DNA of 64,000 nucleotides from NCBI GenBank assembly GCA_021464415.1, contig CM038467.1, forward strand, positions 55,510,734 through 55,574,733, in the 5' to 3' direction. Shown piece after piece: positions 1 to 11,679 of the stretch (positions are counted from its first letter, which is position 1; each line of letters opens with the position of its first letter). The position numbers were made by a program, and so were the translations under genes. The DNA comes from Lonicera japonica (Eukaryota > Streptophyta > Magnoliopsida > Dipsacales > Caprifoliaceae). Under the pieces are notes generated by a model that ran no database searches, was not told the origin of the DNA, and worked only from the letters and a program-made list of their open reading frames with translations.

Positions 1-760
1 AAAAACTTCAAATATTAATCTAGCTTTGTCCCAAAACAGTTGAGCAAAATTACAATGCAACAGAATGTGACCTATTGATTCACTATCCTTTTTGCAAAGT
101 ATACACTAAGAAGCGGAAATAGCACGAGATGGCCTTCTGATTGAAGAAAGTCACACGTGTTGACTCTTCTCAAAGATGCCAACCAAGCAAACACTTTTAA
201 GTTTGGGAGGAATACCTACCTTCCAAATCATTTTGTACGGCACAAAAGGAACATCCTCCGAGGGGTGGACAAGCAAATCAAAGAAGGATTTACATGAGAA
301 ATACTATAAATTCTAGGATAAGCAGAAGCAAGTGATCTAGATCCAATCCAATGATCTTCCTAAAATCGAATGATATTCCCCATGCCCACCTTAGGTCTAA
401 TAAAAGAGTTGAAATACTCAATGCCCTTAGAAATTGCTTTCCAAGGATTGCGAAGAGACCCTCTTATCACTACGTTTGTGTCCCAACTACCATTCATCTC
501 CAAAGCCACTTACCCAAGAGTGCCTCATTCTCTTTTGCTAGGTTGCCAATACCCAAACCCCCCATGATTTTTATAATTTTACTGAATATCGAAATGGGCA
601 TTTTAAAGAGGGAGAGGTAATAACTGGGCAAACTTTCAAGAACTCCAGAAAATGATCAAAGCTACTGCTCCTTCCCTCAAAAACTCTTTGATTTCTCTCT
701 TTCCACACTAGCCAACTCTAACCAACTCTTTCGGAACACCCCTATAACACCATACTGAAC
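1..760 (-). mobile_element. LINE (L1-type) reverse transcriptase / zf-RVT fragment, decayed
   Basis: Read on the minus strand, about 560-330 gives a degraded plant LINE reverse-transcriptase C-terminus (NGSWDTNVVIRG, then NPWKAISKGIEYF, with a stop before EDHWIGS). About 230-40 gives a zf-RVT-like block (PKLKVFAWLASLRRVNTC). A separate piece at about 735-610 matches the extreme C-terminus of such proteins (WKERNQRVFEG) but lies upstream in reading direction, so two copies or a rearrangement are mixed here. Frames are broken repeatedly and no product is expected. The assignment rests on the familiar order of these LINE motifs. Confidence 0.7.
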
Positions 761-973
761 ATCAATCTAGCCCAAACTCCTCTAGAGAAGGTACAATGAA
801 TTCAGTTTATTTGCCTTTAAGCGGAATACTTGGTGGTAATTTTTAATCAAGAATTTTAGATTTTGTTAACTTTGATTAGGTCAAATTTATATGGGCATAC
901 TGCTCTTTTAGCCATAATATTCACATCATCCACAAAAATCTAACAGAAAGAGAGATCACTGTAATTTACTATA

Positions 974-985
974 ACACGGGGGAGG
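974..985 (+). other. Polypurine tract-like run before Copia-like LTR
   Basis: A purine run (CGGGGGAGG) lies immediately upstream of a TGTT start. This is the usual arrangement of PPT and 3' LTR in Copia elements. No recognisable coding sequence precedes it, so the internal part of the element would be lost. Confidence 0.4.
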
Positions 986-2333
986 TGTTTGAAAGAGATA
1001 TGTCCTAGGACTATTCATAGATTATGATTTGTACTTGGATATCTTATGCTTATTGTCATTAATAAAGTTTATTTCATTTTACTTTATATTCTCTTGTAAA
1101 TAATATTTATTAATACTAGTTCATCAAGTACGTGACTTGATTGTGGGATGCCAGTAATGTTATAATAATATTATTTAGATGTCCCTAATCATGTGTCAAT
1201 AACCTAGGATCACATTGATATAATGATTAGAGTATGGGTCAGCTGATGACTATGTTCCACAAGTCATGGATATGGAGATATCAAGCTGAACACACTGATA
1301 CTTGTTAAGGAACAAAGTATTGGACTGACCCGCTTTGGGGACACTGCGAGGAATGTTACATAATGTCATTAGTGATGTTCCCCATTAGTGATATCGTATT
1401 ATCCTCAGACCTGAGATCGTCATGGTTACCAACATAGGGATTAACATGTCAGGCATCATCAAACGTTGCTCTTGACCGAGTAATTATAAAGATGATGATC
1501 AAGCATACTATGAACTATGTAGAGGTATGTGGTTGATCAAGATGGGATTTGTCACTCTCGTATAATGAGAGAGATATCTTTGGGCCCCTTGATAAGTATA
1601 ATTAATATCTGCATGGCCATGCACAAATGAGGTGTCATTTGTATTAGATTAATTGTACTTAGAGATCAAGAAATAAAGATTGAACTATACAAGAATGACA
1701 CTTGCCTAGTCTTGTGTTCAATCTAGATATTGGTTGACAAAAGGAGTTAATATGTGGAATATCAATTTAAGGTTGTGTCGTTTTGACCTTTATACCCTTT
1801 GGGTAGTAGTAATGTTTTACTAGAGACCGCTTACAATTCGTATAATAAAACGGGCTTTTAATTATATTGCCAAAGAGTATAAACCTACAGGGTCGCACAC
1901 CAAAACGAGTTGGATCAAAACGAATTGAAAACGGGCCAAGTTGGACTTGGGCCTAATTCGTTTTTGTTGCTTAGGGTTTCTCACTAAGGTTCCCCTTTAA
2001 AAGGGAACCTTTGTTCTTCTTGGCCGTCAAGGAAAGTCGTAGAGGCTAGAGAGGCGAAATAATTGAGAGAACCCTAGAAGGCGCTAGTACACCAAGCAAG
2101 GATCTGATCTCGTTCGTGTGTGCATACCGTCGAGGCGTCGTATTTTCTACGCTAGGACGACAACAACAGAAGGATCTGATCCATCCTGTTCGTTTTCATT
2201 AACTCGAAATCTCGTACAAGGTATGTATTCTGTCGATTTTATTGAACAGTATAGATCATAGGGTTTTATGATTAGCGCTCAAATTATTGTATGTGATGCA
2301 TGTTTGATGCCCTAATTACCTACAGTGTTTGCA
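986..2333 (+). mobile_element. Probable Copia-type LTR remnant (approximate right end)
   Basis: The sequence begins TGTTTGAAAGAGATATGTCC just after a purine tract. An AATAAAG signal is at about 1060, and a long non-coding body ends in a leader-like part around 1980-2230. That part holds a TATA-like TTTAAAAGG inside a near-perfect palindrome. The opening resembles LTRs of plant Copia elements that start near ATGTCCTAGGAC. No second LTR, PBS or pol is in the window. The right boundary near CTACAGTG/TTTGCA is a guess. Confidence 0.45.
1986..2011. promoter_or_regulatory. Palindrome with TATA-like core in the Copia-like LTR
   Basis: AAGGTTCCCC, then TTTAAA, then AGGGAACCTT forms an almost perfect inverted repeat of about 26 bp. 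Its centre is an AT-rich TATA-like core. The position inside an LTR-like body, upstream of a GC-richer leader, is compatible with a core promoter. That role is inference. Confidence 0.3.
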
Positions 2334-2769
2334 ATAAATTTAAAACACAGAAGGTTACTATAGTAATTCTTACAAATAAATACAACACACCCAAATGGAT
2401 GAGACTCAGAATGTGGTCAATAGGTTTTGACTTTGCATCGTCTTTGAAGAAAAACATCTCTTGTACTTGGGCACCTTTTCCGCTAGTTGAGTAAATAGAC
2501 TAAAATAAAGCTACGGGACGATTTGTCGATGGCAATTACTTGTGACACTTTTCCATAACGTATATCATATCTATTCTAATGAAGGGTGGGTATTGTGTTG
2601 CTTAACTACTCGAGAGACTTTGCCTTCCATCATTCTATAATTCATCATTTAGGATAGGTCTTGGTGTAAATTTTATGGACTTCATCCAATAAAATTAAAC
2701 GCTCATAAATATACATAAATTAGAATAGAGCTTCTTCAGATCACTAAATATTAAATTAAGTGCGTACCA
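2334..2769. other. Non-coding stretch, nothing recognised
   Basis: AT-rich sequence between the Copia-like LTR and the last visible CCA-adding-enzyme exon. I looked on the minus strand for the next expected exon (the conserved RRDLTIN block) and did not find it. Confidence 0.5.
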
Positions 2770-2885
2770 CCATAGGAATGCGGCTATTTTCACTGTAGTC
2801 TTCAGATCTTAAGTTGACAAAATCAATTTCTATACCATCTATGTGCATCTTTGCTGTTTCCAAGTGTTTCGATTGTTCAGGATTG
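2770..2885 (-). pseudogene. CCA-adding enzyme exon 4
   Basis: The acceptor is ATTGCAG|CAATCC; the donor is near CCTATG|GTGGTACG. The phase-2 junction makes Arg, giving RNPEQSKHLETAKMHIDGIE and later NLRSEDYSENSRIPM. Relatives have RIPTM at the exon end, so one codon (Thr) seems missing or the donor lies slightly differently. No downstream exon is recognised to the left. Confidence 0.8.
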
Positions 2886-3617
2886 CTGCAATGTTAAAGG
2901 ATGGCATATGATTAGTTATTATAATTTGTCATAAGCCTACAAAGACATGAAAAAACAGCAGCATTAGAAAACTTGAAGGTGAAAATAAGGCATTTAATCT
3001 TCGGTGTAAAAAGGATTAAGGAAGAGACATAGGATGGGTGAACTGTAAGATTGGTCTATGAAAAAGATGCAAGCTGGTCTAGGAAGTTTCTGAATCTAGC
3101 TTTGTCCTTTTCAGAACAACATCAAATTTATTTGATAGAGGCTTTCTTAGTTTAAAGATTCAACTAATGCTTCTTCAGATAAACCAAAGGCATATCAATC
3201 AACTCTGACTTTAAGAAGAGGGAACTCAGTCAACTTGTAATCAATGCAATGCAATAAATATCTTTGCAAACCAAATAAAATCATAATCATGTCAGAACTA
3301 GGTGGCAGGTGCATACCTCCAGCAGCAATAAGATTAAAAAACAAAAGTATCACTTTCCAATACATCATAAAGTGAACTTTCTCTTTTACCTTGGAGCAAC
3401 ACCAAAAAAAATTGAACAAATGTCTAGACACTTTTAGTAAAGTCTCACTTTCTGTTGCATATCGTATTTGTTATTTTCATGTTTTTAGATAATGCGAGTT
3501 TGGTCATAGGAGGTTAGTTGTCTTTTGTACAACATATAAGTAAAGGATCTCACAGATTTAGAAATTTATCGTGGTTTGTCTGTTATCTATGTTGGTATAT
3601 TTAGGCTTTTATTATTG
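2886..3617. other. Intron-like sequence, nothing recognised
   Basis: AT-rich DNA between CCA exons 4 and 3. Short open frames on both strands show no family motif. Confidence 0.4.
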
Positions 3618-4323
3618 AAGCTAGTGACAGCTTAAGCCTTTAAGGGCCAAATGGGTAATTTACGCTTAACATAAATACAAAAATGACATGAAAGGGACTT
3701 TTACTTGATCTTTGACAAGGAATACACATAACATATGTTTGACAAAAATTATCATGGGAACAAGTTCATCTTCGAAGTATTGTTTCCTTCCAATATTTTT
3801 CTAGTGGAGCTTCCCTCATTTCTTCCTTTCAGCATTTTCCTCCTCTTGTGCAGGAGAGATCCACAATCCATCTCAATCTTAGTGGAAGGAGAGTGCTCTA
3901 TCTACCGCTGATGGTGAACAGGTTAATATTGCGTGTGGGGGTTGGCTTACCTGGTCCAGTGCTATTAGGGATTTCCGTATAGTGAGAGATAAGAGCATAT
4001 AAAGTTTACAAATTGGGTAAAGAACATAATTAGAGCAGCACAATACCGAAACGAAGAGCTCGAAGAACTTGTAGGGGATCATCCAAATGGCTAATCTATG
4101 CTTACGATGGTCTACGTAATTAATTGAACTAAATATGAGTTTTATGGGCTAAATTGAAGCTAGTGACAGCTTAAGCCTTTATGGGCCAAACGGGTAATTT
4201 ATGCTTAACATAAATACAAAAATTACATGAAACAGACTTTTACTTGGGCCATGCCATTTGTGACCCACAGATACACCATTTGATCTTTGACAAGGAATAC
4301 GCTTAACATATGTTTGTCAAAAC
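3618..4323 (+). repeat. Direct duplication (3618-3752 and 4155-4323)
   Basis: Two copies start with GAAGCTAGTGACAGCTTAAG and end with CATATGTTTG (A/T)CAAAA. The second copy contains an extra segment of about 36 bp (GGGCCATGCCATTTGTGACC and onward) that is absent from the first. About 400 bp of unrelated sequence separates them. Both copies lie in the CCA-gene intron. Confidence 0.75.
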
Positions 4324-4589
4324 CAGATTTTTTTATTAGCTTTCAAATTATTATGTTCTATAAAAAGGATGAAGAGAGAGAAACTTGATGTAAAATGAGC
4401 ATGTATTTCATACATCCATTTTACAAATAATGCAATATCTTCACAAGCATTGAAGCACCACCTTTTATACATTGTGCCTACGCGAGTGGTGTAAAAGGGA
4501 CGTCCTTGGTATATATGTGGGTGCTATGAACCTAACTAACAACTTGGGCTAGCAATTTTGGGAGAACCCGGCTGGTTACAATAGAAAAA

Positions 4590-4870
4590 ACAAAAAAAAG
4601 AGGGAGATCAAGGACAAAGGCTCCCCTACTCCTGTATAACCATTTTCCCACCAAAGAAATGCTTTGTATGTACAAACTTTTCTAATGCCCAAACCTCCCT
4701 CAACTAGATGCTGAGAAACTGGACTTCAACTACATAAATGATCCCTTGAAGCCAAACCATAAGAAATTCCTATCAACATTACCATAATCCTCTTTCCCAA
4801 ACTAGAAGGATTTTAAGGAGAAAAAGGTCAAACACGGGAGCCTACACAAGCAAGAAAGGAAAGAAAACAT
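4590..4870 (-). mobile_element. LINE reverse transcriptase fragment
   Basis: On the minus strand a degraded stretch reads SPVSQHLVEGGLGIRKVCTY and then KAFLWWENGY. This corresponds to the conserved GGLGIRxLxxxNxAxLxKW segment at the end of plant LINE reverse transcriptases. Frames are broken. It sits in the CCA-gene intron. Confidence 0.55.
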
Positions 4871-5691
4871 TTCTCCCATCTAATCACCTAAAAATTCTCA
4901 CTACAACAGAATCCCAAAGGAGTTAAGCCTAGGATTAACCAGTGATTTCTGGTAGTGATTTTTATGAGGAAAGGTGCGTAAGTTTTAGCGAAGTGCACAC
5001 CATACGCACAAAAAAATCTGAAGTGACACACAACTACTACCCGCGAAATATGGTGTAGCAAATGTGAAAGTGGTACTTCTCATAAAAGGCTGTTGAAATC
5101 ATCTATCTCAACCGGCGTTTTTTAGTAAAAGGACGCTTTACTCAATTGATAGAGTCCAGGCTTCAATAACACAAGATACATCAAAATTGTCCTGGTAAAA
5201 AAATATATTATTGCTTCTCAGCTCAATCTCTACCTCGAACCTCGGTCTCTTAAATCTACCTATGCTGCTCAAGTTTGCTTCTTATACTTTTGTTGCTTAA
5301 CAACCCATATTTTTTCCATGAGTGATGGATTGGACTGCTGTATTATCTCCAACTTCACCCTTTTAGGTTTTTCGTTTAATTGGTTTTGTCTCATTTGAAT
5401 TGATGCTTTCAATAATAATGTTGATGCATTTTTCCCTCTTTCTTCAGATTTTTTTCCCATTAAGAGTATTACGTGTTCGAGAATATATGTGTGTTGAATT
5501 GGTTTTACGAATATTATGAAATTTTAGATTCTTTTTTTAACAAAGAAAAAAGGGAAGGCCTAAGTCTCAAAAACATGCATAATAAGACCAAGAAGTTCTT
5601 AAAACACAACACACAACAATAAAGGAAAATGGTAGAACCATCGCACAAAAAGTTATACAAAAAAAATACAGGGAAAAAGAGAAAGAAATAC
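4871..5691. other. Intron-like sequence, nothing recognised
   Basis: AT-rich, with short open frames on the minus strand (for example 5269-5460) that show no recognisable domain. The A-rich 5530-5680 stretch could be a worn LINE tail, but no LINE motif was seen. Confidence 0.35.
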
Positions 5692-5822
5692 CGTAGGATT
5701 TGGTTAATCTTCTGTTTTTCTTTCCCCAAAGATGATAAGTACTCATTTAATTTTTCAGTGAATTATGTGCCCAACATGTTGTCGAGGGCAATATCAATAT
5801 CATTACATGGTTGCCCTAGAAG
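5692..5822 (-). pseudogene. CCA-adding enzyme exon 3 (DxD motif) with premature stop
   Basis: The acceptor is CAATGCAG|CTT and the donor CTACG|GTATTT. Translation gives LLGQPCNDIDIALDNMLGT, then a TAA stop at 5763-5765, then FTEKLNEYLSSLGKEKQK in the same frame. The two catalytic aspartates (DID) are present. The stop replaces a position that is Glu in related proteins, a one-base GAA to TAA change. The exon is otherwise well conserved, so the nonsense change looks recent. Confidence 0.85.
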
Positions 5823-7055
5823 CTGCATTGAGAATGATCCATATCAGATGCAATGAAATAGACGAAAACAGTTAAACTAATAATCAAGTGCAACAGGAAA
5901 AAAATGTAATTTAAATACCTAATCTCATTCTGTACCAACTGAGAATTACTTCTACCAAAGTTAAACATAACCATTTTCTTCATTCTTACTCACAAAATAA
6001 TAGTCCTCAAAAACTTCTCCAGGAAAAAAATTATGTTCTCCAAGTCTCCATTTATCTCCAGCACTTCACTTTGATATTTACTTATCTTATGAAGACTATT
6101 GAATAGAAGCATTCCATAGTATGGCACTATAAAATGGACCAAATTGAACAATAGTTTCAACTATAGGGAAAGTAAAATCCTTACTCAACTGTGATTGTAT
6201 GATGAATGCTATACTAATATTAATTCTAATTTCCAGTTCTAAGATCCAGGCAGACTCTTTAACTCTTTCCGGAGGTTTCCTTACCGTTCCCGCTACAGTA
6301 CTCCTTGGGGGCTGCTGTCCCCCTAGCCATCCACTGCCACTACAGCCCCCAGCTCCCTCCACTCCCAGGCGCAACTGACTGCTTCACCTAACTCAGATTC
6401 GAATTGATACTAGTCTTTCTGCATTCTCAGGTCTGTCATTGCCTGCCAAGAGTGGACGGATTGGCTGCCATGGGCCCACTAAACCCTAGCCCCTTGGGGC
6501 CTGGGGAGGCAACCTTAAAGGCGTAAGCAACTTTCTATCAACTCAAGGCAGGAAATGCGCATAGCCAAGATGGAATTGACACTAGTAGACCGCTACTCGA
6601 TGGTGGAACACAGGATTTGTAGTAGATGACTAGTCTGTCTTCAACCAATTATCATATATAGAGATTCGTGTCATTGCGTAGAGAAATGGCCACTAAGAGA
6701 ATGATCACTTTGACATAGCTTTTCAATCAACAAAGCGGCGGGACCAATGAGCCTACATAGCACTCAGGTTTCCAATCATCTATAATATGGAAAATGCACG
6801 TTAATAAGGTCACCTTGAACGAAGATAGGCATGTTCACTAAAATCATTTGTTTGAGACCACCTAACCACCTAGAAGAAGAGAGCTTAGTGGAACCCAAGG
6901 GAAATATTGTAAAAGGCCTTAGGAAAAACGCGACTGTATCCAACACTTGGGCTGATTTTTTTTCCGTTTATTTTAACTAGATTTGTGTGCAAACAGAATG
7001 CGTGTGTAGTTCAATTATATATAATTTGAATAGAAAATGCTACAAAAAATTAAAA
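5823..7055. other. Intron sequence with a GC-rich island at about 6250-6560
   Basis: Mostly AT-rich. The interval 6250-6560 is clearly richer in GC (runs such as GGGGGCTGCTGTCCCCC and CCCCTTGGGGCCTGGGGAGG). It looks imported, perhaps an old repeat. I could not assign it, and the minus-strand open frame across it has no known motif. Confidence 0.4.
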
Positions 7056-7059
7056 ATGA

Positions 7060-7250
7060 CAAGTGGCATAGTTGTTTAGAGCTACACTATCCTCGCTGAC
7101 AGTGAAAGTTCGAATCTTGTTGCTTACGCTATAATATAAATATTTTTGTGAAATAAAAAAGCCCACAAGGGCAAAATTGGAAAACCAAAAACCAGATACT
7201 ACTTCAACAAAAACCGAAATGCCTTCCGGCTTTATATAATAGTGTATTAT
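7060..7250 (+). mobile_element. tRNA-like SINE candidate
   Basis: TGGCATAGTTG (7063-7073) matches the pol III A box with one mismatch. AGTTCGAATCT (7107-7117) is a near-consensus B box, with tRNA-like spacing of about 34 bp between them. No cloverleaf of a functional tRNA is apparent and an AT-rich tail follows. The family is not identified; the 3' end is approximate. Confidence 0.45.
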
Positions 7251-7304
7251 TGATACAATAATACTAATAATCAAATTTACCTGTTACAAAGATAGAATTT
7301 CAAA

Positions 7305-7656
7305 TTCATGGATGGAGAGGAATTATAGAATTTTTGAAGGAAAGATAGAAAAAAAGGAGTGGCTGTGGGAAAGAGTCAAATTCATGGCTTCGTTGTGGGC
7401 TTCCAACACCAAGCCTTTCAAAAATTATAGAGTGGAAGACATCAAGAACAATTGGAGAGCTAGGATTTTTGATTAGTGTTCCATTGTATAATCTGTTATA
7501 AGGGTGCATTGTTGGCTGTGGTTTTTGGCAGGATTATATTTCTTTTATTTTCTTTTTTTGGGTTATATGTTTTGTTGGTGGACTTCTTGTCCCCTCTATA
7601 TTTGTACTTTTAATTTATATTATTAATGGAATCTTGTTTCTTATTAAAAAAAAAGG
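7305..7656 (+). mobile_element. LINE 3' end with poly(A)
   Basis: The plus-strand frame reads MERNYRIFEGKIEKKEWLWE and ends in NNWRARIFD stop. This is the usual C-terminus of plant LINE ORF2. It is followed by a T-rich 3' UTR and an A9 tail near 7647. It lies antisense to the CCA gene inside an intron, and the element is 5'-truncated. Confidence 0.7.
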
Positions 7657-7662
7657 CACAAG

Positions 7663-7716
7663 AGTTCTCCAAACAAACATTTCACATAAAGTTCTCCAAA
7701 CAAACATTTCACATAA
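7663..7716 (+). repeat. 27-bp tandem duplication
   Basis: AGTTCTCCAAACAAACATTT plus CACATAA occurs twice in direct succession (7663-7689, 7690-7716) immediately after the LINE tail. It may involve the LINE target-site region. Confidence 0.7.
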
Positions 7717-8214
7717 TTCAAACACAAACAGAAAAAATTTACATAAAGCGGCCAAAGCACCATCTTTTAGAATACCGCTCAAGGAGTGCATAGCCATCTC
7801 CATCTGGCGGTGTAAGAAGACTTCGTTAAACCACTAATATTATATATATGATTTCATACTCGATTCCAATTATTTTGACCTCAATTGCATGAGTACGTAA
7901 ACCAAGTGTGTAGCTATTGTTAAAGGAATAAAAGGAAAAAAAAAGGTTTTAAATAGCTAATCCAAACCCTCTAGAAATGTTTTCTCGATGTATATTTCTA
8001 TGGAAAATCACTGCTTATGCATGTTATTAAACAGGTAGTTACAATTTATGTACCATGTATCAATAAGGTGTGTCTGTTTACAAAATCAAAAGTATGTAAA
8101 CATAATAAATAAGAAGGTGAATTTTATGTATGAAAGTTGTGTTTGAAATTCTGTCAATGCAATACCATTATAAATACAAGAGAACCCAACAAAAAAGTAA
8201 AAAGTGTAACAAAC
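7717..8214. other. Intron sequence, nothing recognised
   Basis: AT-rich sequence up to the donor side of CCA exon 2. No motif or repeat was seen. Confidence 0.4.
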
Positions 8215-8380
8215 CTTGTCACGAACCCAGCCACCGACTACTCGAATCTGAGTTTGCAGACTGAAGCAGCCAACAACTTGAAGCAAAAGTTCAAATATCT
8301 GGCTCTCCTTGTCCGTTAGATCGATCTTTTCTTTCATTTGAAAGGTCGGTGGGGATGTTGTTGTAGTCATCGTCCTTGCG
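8215..8380 (-). pseudogene. CCA-adding enzyme exon 2 (internal Met and GGxVRD motif)
   Basis: The acceptor is TTTGTTACAG|CGC and the donor GACAAG|GTTTGT. The exon encodes ART, then MTTTTSPPTFQMKEKIDLTD and later VVGGWVRDK. The glycine-rich GGWVRD segment is the first part of the class II nucleotidyltransferase active site. An in-frame ATG at 8368-8370 is a plausible alternative start. Confidence 0.85.
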
Positions 8381-8839
8381 CTGTAACAAATAACAACCTC
8401 AAAGCATTAGAGAGTTTGACTTGAGGGATTAATGATTTGAGCTCCTCAATACTCCTCCATCAAAATCATTTTTGTATATGGATATCAATGTTTTAAAATT
8501 CGAGAGGCGTATTTGAGGCGTAAGCCTCGAATTTAGAAAATTATAAAATTATAAACCAACACAAAGTTCAATTTAATAATGCAAAAAGTAAAACAAAAAC
8601 TAGAACAAAATCATCAAAAGTCATCACATGGTTCATCATTAAACAACACAAACCAGGTGTGTCTTCAAACAGAAAGTTAACACAAGCACAAAACAAGTAG
8701 CAGAATCAAGTTCCCCTATGAAAAAAATATGAACAATATTGATCTAAACGTGAGCTGTTTTTGAACCCTAGGTCCTTAACAACATATGAAAAGAATTACA
8801 AATCTAAAATTAAACACATTGATATTTTTATTTTAATTT

Positions 8840-9270
8840 TTTAATTTTTTTTTTATGGGAAACAGAAACTTTTATTAAAAAGCCAAAAGGAAAAATACAG
8901 CTACATCAACGAGATAGTTAAGAGAAAAGAGGATAAGACATCCACCGAAAGCTCTAACGACCTGAACAAGAACAAACAGCAACCAACAAGGGACAAAATA
9001 AACAGACCAATCAACCCCCTACAACACTAAAACAATCTAAAGAGAACAAAACCGATCTGAAATATCAAAAATCCCTAAAGCTTTTGCCCACCGCCCAACC
9101 AAAAAACCAGAAAATTCCCAAATATCCACCGGATCACTATTTCTATCTTCAAATATCCTCCGGTGGTGTTCAGACTAGATCAGCCACGCTAAAGCCAAAA
9201 TAGAGAATCGCCACAACTGCTTGATTTTCTTGCTATTCTGCTTCAAACGCCATTTAATTACAATCTTAAG
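8840..9270 (-). mobile_element. LINE 3' end with poly(A) tail, minus strand
   Basis: The minus strand gives LWRFSILALAWLI, then HRRIFEDRNSDPVDIWEFSG, the LINE ORF2 C-terminal pattern. A 3' UTR ending in AATAAAAG-type sequence and a T run at about 8838-8850 (poly(A) on the minus strand) follows. One stop interrupts the WK(E/Q)RN position. It lies in the intron between CCA exons 1 and 2. Confidence 0.7.
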
Positions 9271-9946
9271 CATTTAATGTTGCTTGATATTGACCAACTT
9301 TTTAATCGTGTGGCTGTTGGAGGTTCCAACAAATCCAGCGGTGTAGAATTTATCTAGGTCAATTTCTTTTTTGTTTATTTTTTCACTATGAACTACAGCC
9401 CAAAACACTCTCTCTCTCTCTAAAGTTCTGACTTTTTTTCACAGAACCCTCTTTCCTAATCTTCAAAAATATCCCGTCTCTCTTTCTCTCTCTCTAAATC
9501 CCTCCCTAAAATTTTCTTCTCTTCACAAAACTCTCCCCCTAATTTTTAACCTGCTCATTTTTTTTTTCTTTACATTTTCCCTCTTTACTTTGTTTTAGTG
9601 GTTGTTGACGCTATTTCATTGGATTTGGTTGTGTGGATTTTATGGGTGGGGTTATGGTGCGGTGGGGATCTTCAAGTGTGGCGTGGTGGAGGCTGTAAAT
9701 TTCTTGGGTTTTGATGGGTGGGTTTTCAGCCAAAAGATTTTGTGTCGGTTAATGTGTTTTGGGGGATTTTTTCTGCTAGATTAATTTTTGAATTTAAAGA
9801 TCCTCATTCTGATTCTAAAAAATTTAGATGATTTTTGTTTTTAAAAGAACCTTTTACATTGTCTGACTGGCTGCACTGCACTGCACTGCACAAAGGATAA
9901 TAACTCGACACGACCCATTTATTAAACATGTTCGTCGTCCCCGATT
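9271..9946. other. CT-rich and T-rich stretch, no gene
   Basis: Dense CTCTCTCT and CCCTC tracts at 9405-9560 resemble a plant 5' UTR. The following 9602-9784 open frame is G/T-rich and Trp/Cys/Gly-heavy without a motif. A (CTGCA)n run is at about 9882-9900. No gene is called. Confidence 0.4.
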
Positions 9947-11150
9947 CCAATTTTTTTTTATAGGAAACCAAACTGAAATATATTAATAATGAAAAAAAAG
10001 GTACAAGGCAAATAATGCTAAAATGACAGGATAAGGCATCCACTGATATTACATCCTTATACCAAAATCTAAACTCTAGAAAAAGCCAAATAAGGGGACA
10101 ACAGAAAGAACTACACACACCAATTTTGGAACATGTTCCCTTATATCATCAATCTTGCCACTTTTTCCTTCGAAAATCCTTTGATTTCTTTGTTTCCATA
10201 GCAGCCAAGCCATTGCTAGCGAAGCAAATCTCCACAACATTTTAGACTTCTAACAATTCTGGAGGAAACTCCACTTAATGATGCTGAAAGCTGACCCATC
10301 TTTTGGGGAAAACCACCACTAACCCAAACTGAGCCATCAACTTAGCCTATATTGCATTAGAGAAGCTGCAGTGAAGCAAGATATGATCAATGTTTTCTCC
10401 GTCCTCCTTACAAAGACTGCACCAAGACAGGGACAAACACATATATGGTCTTCTCAATTGAACCATGTTGCAAGTATTCACTTTCCCAAAAGAGGCAAAC
10501 CAAGCAAAAACTTTAACCTTAGAAGGAAATCCACTTTTCCATATCACATTGAATTGAGGAAAAAGAGGAACGGAGGATGATTTCAATAGATTTTCAAAGT
10601 AGGATTTGCAGGAAACAAACCGGAAGAGTGCCCCACCCAAACTCTGTTGTCCGGAATATTAATGTCTAACCTAAGACTCTCAATGATATTCAATGATAAG
10701 ATGAAATCCTCACAATCCCTATCACTAAAATTCCTTGAAAATTCCAACACCCATTAATGATTAAAATGAGAGGATCAAGAAAGAATATATTGGATTAGCA
10801 TGTTACGATTTTTAGTTAGACGAAACGAGGTAAAGTTGCATTTAGAGGATATTCACCCTCCCATCTATCTTCCCAAAATTGAATCCTATCCCCTTTTACC
10901 ACAATGAACTTAGTGTTTCACAAAATTGTCCCATCCTTTGCTTATAGATTATCATAGGGAAGCATTAATAACCACATTTGTATCCCATCCATTTGGCTGA
11001 ATGCCGTATTTCCTTGCTGTTATAGAATGCCAAAGTGAATTATGTCCCATACTTCCATGGGAAATCTCCACAACCACTTATTGAATTCCCAATTCTAATT
11101 TGACCCATACCATGCTAATCTGACACCCTAACCTGTTACTTCCAATTGAG
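9947..11150 (-). mobile_element. LINE fragment: RT C-terminus, zf-RVT and poly(A) tail
   Basis: Read on the minus strand from 11100 to 9950, the successive motifs are YGIQPNGWDTNVVINASL and ISKGWDNF, then FSRNFSDRDCEDFILSLNII, then GFPSKVKVFAWFASFGKVNT and CSLCKEDGENIDHILLHCSF (the zf-RVT Cys/His cluster), then WLLWKQRNQRIFEGKSGK, then a T run at 9949-9959 that is the poly(A) tail. Order and spacing are those of a plant L1-type LINE. The longest open piece is 10347-10640; other pieces have stops. It sits in the first CCA-gene intron, in the same orientation as the gene. Confidence 0.85.
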
Positions 11151-11679
11151 TTAGCAAGTTGTTTTGATGTTTATATATTGTAGTCATGTATGACACATAG
11201 TTCAAAATATAAAAGAGGTCAAAGTATTGGATTAGCGAGGTCATATTAAAGTTGGGTAAAATTTTCACATTCCAATATTTTGTCTTACAATGTTAATCAA
11301 ACATAGTCACGCATTTTCCAGCAGACTAAACCCTTTTGCAACATTTATAGATAATTAAACAAAGTACAGCATTGTTTTTCAGATATTGCCAATAGTGCCA
11401 GAGGCACGGGCACACCCTAGTATGAATAAAAAAACCAAAATATCGTAATTCTATTCTAAAATATGCCTCCCTCAATGTACAAACCCCAACATCAATCACA
11501 CATTGTCTATATACACTATATATACCGTACGAAATACTAGAAAATAACTTAAAATTGAGTGCAAAGGGCTGTGATTATGTGTTCTGAAATTCCAAGTTCT
11601 AGTATAGGAGTACTAAAAAAAAAAAAACTAAAACAGCTAAGTAAAGATTCAAAACCATCCGATTTTGTGGGGGGCTTAC

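Noticed and set aside
9405..9784. CT-rich leader followed by a short ORF as a new gene
   Set aside because: The ORF is 60 codons, Trp/Cys/Gly-heavy and without motif or splice support; it lies in an intron of the CCA gene remnant.
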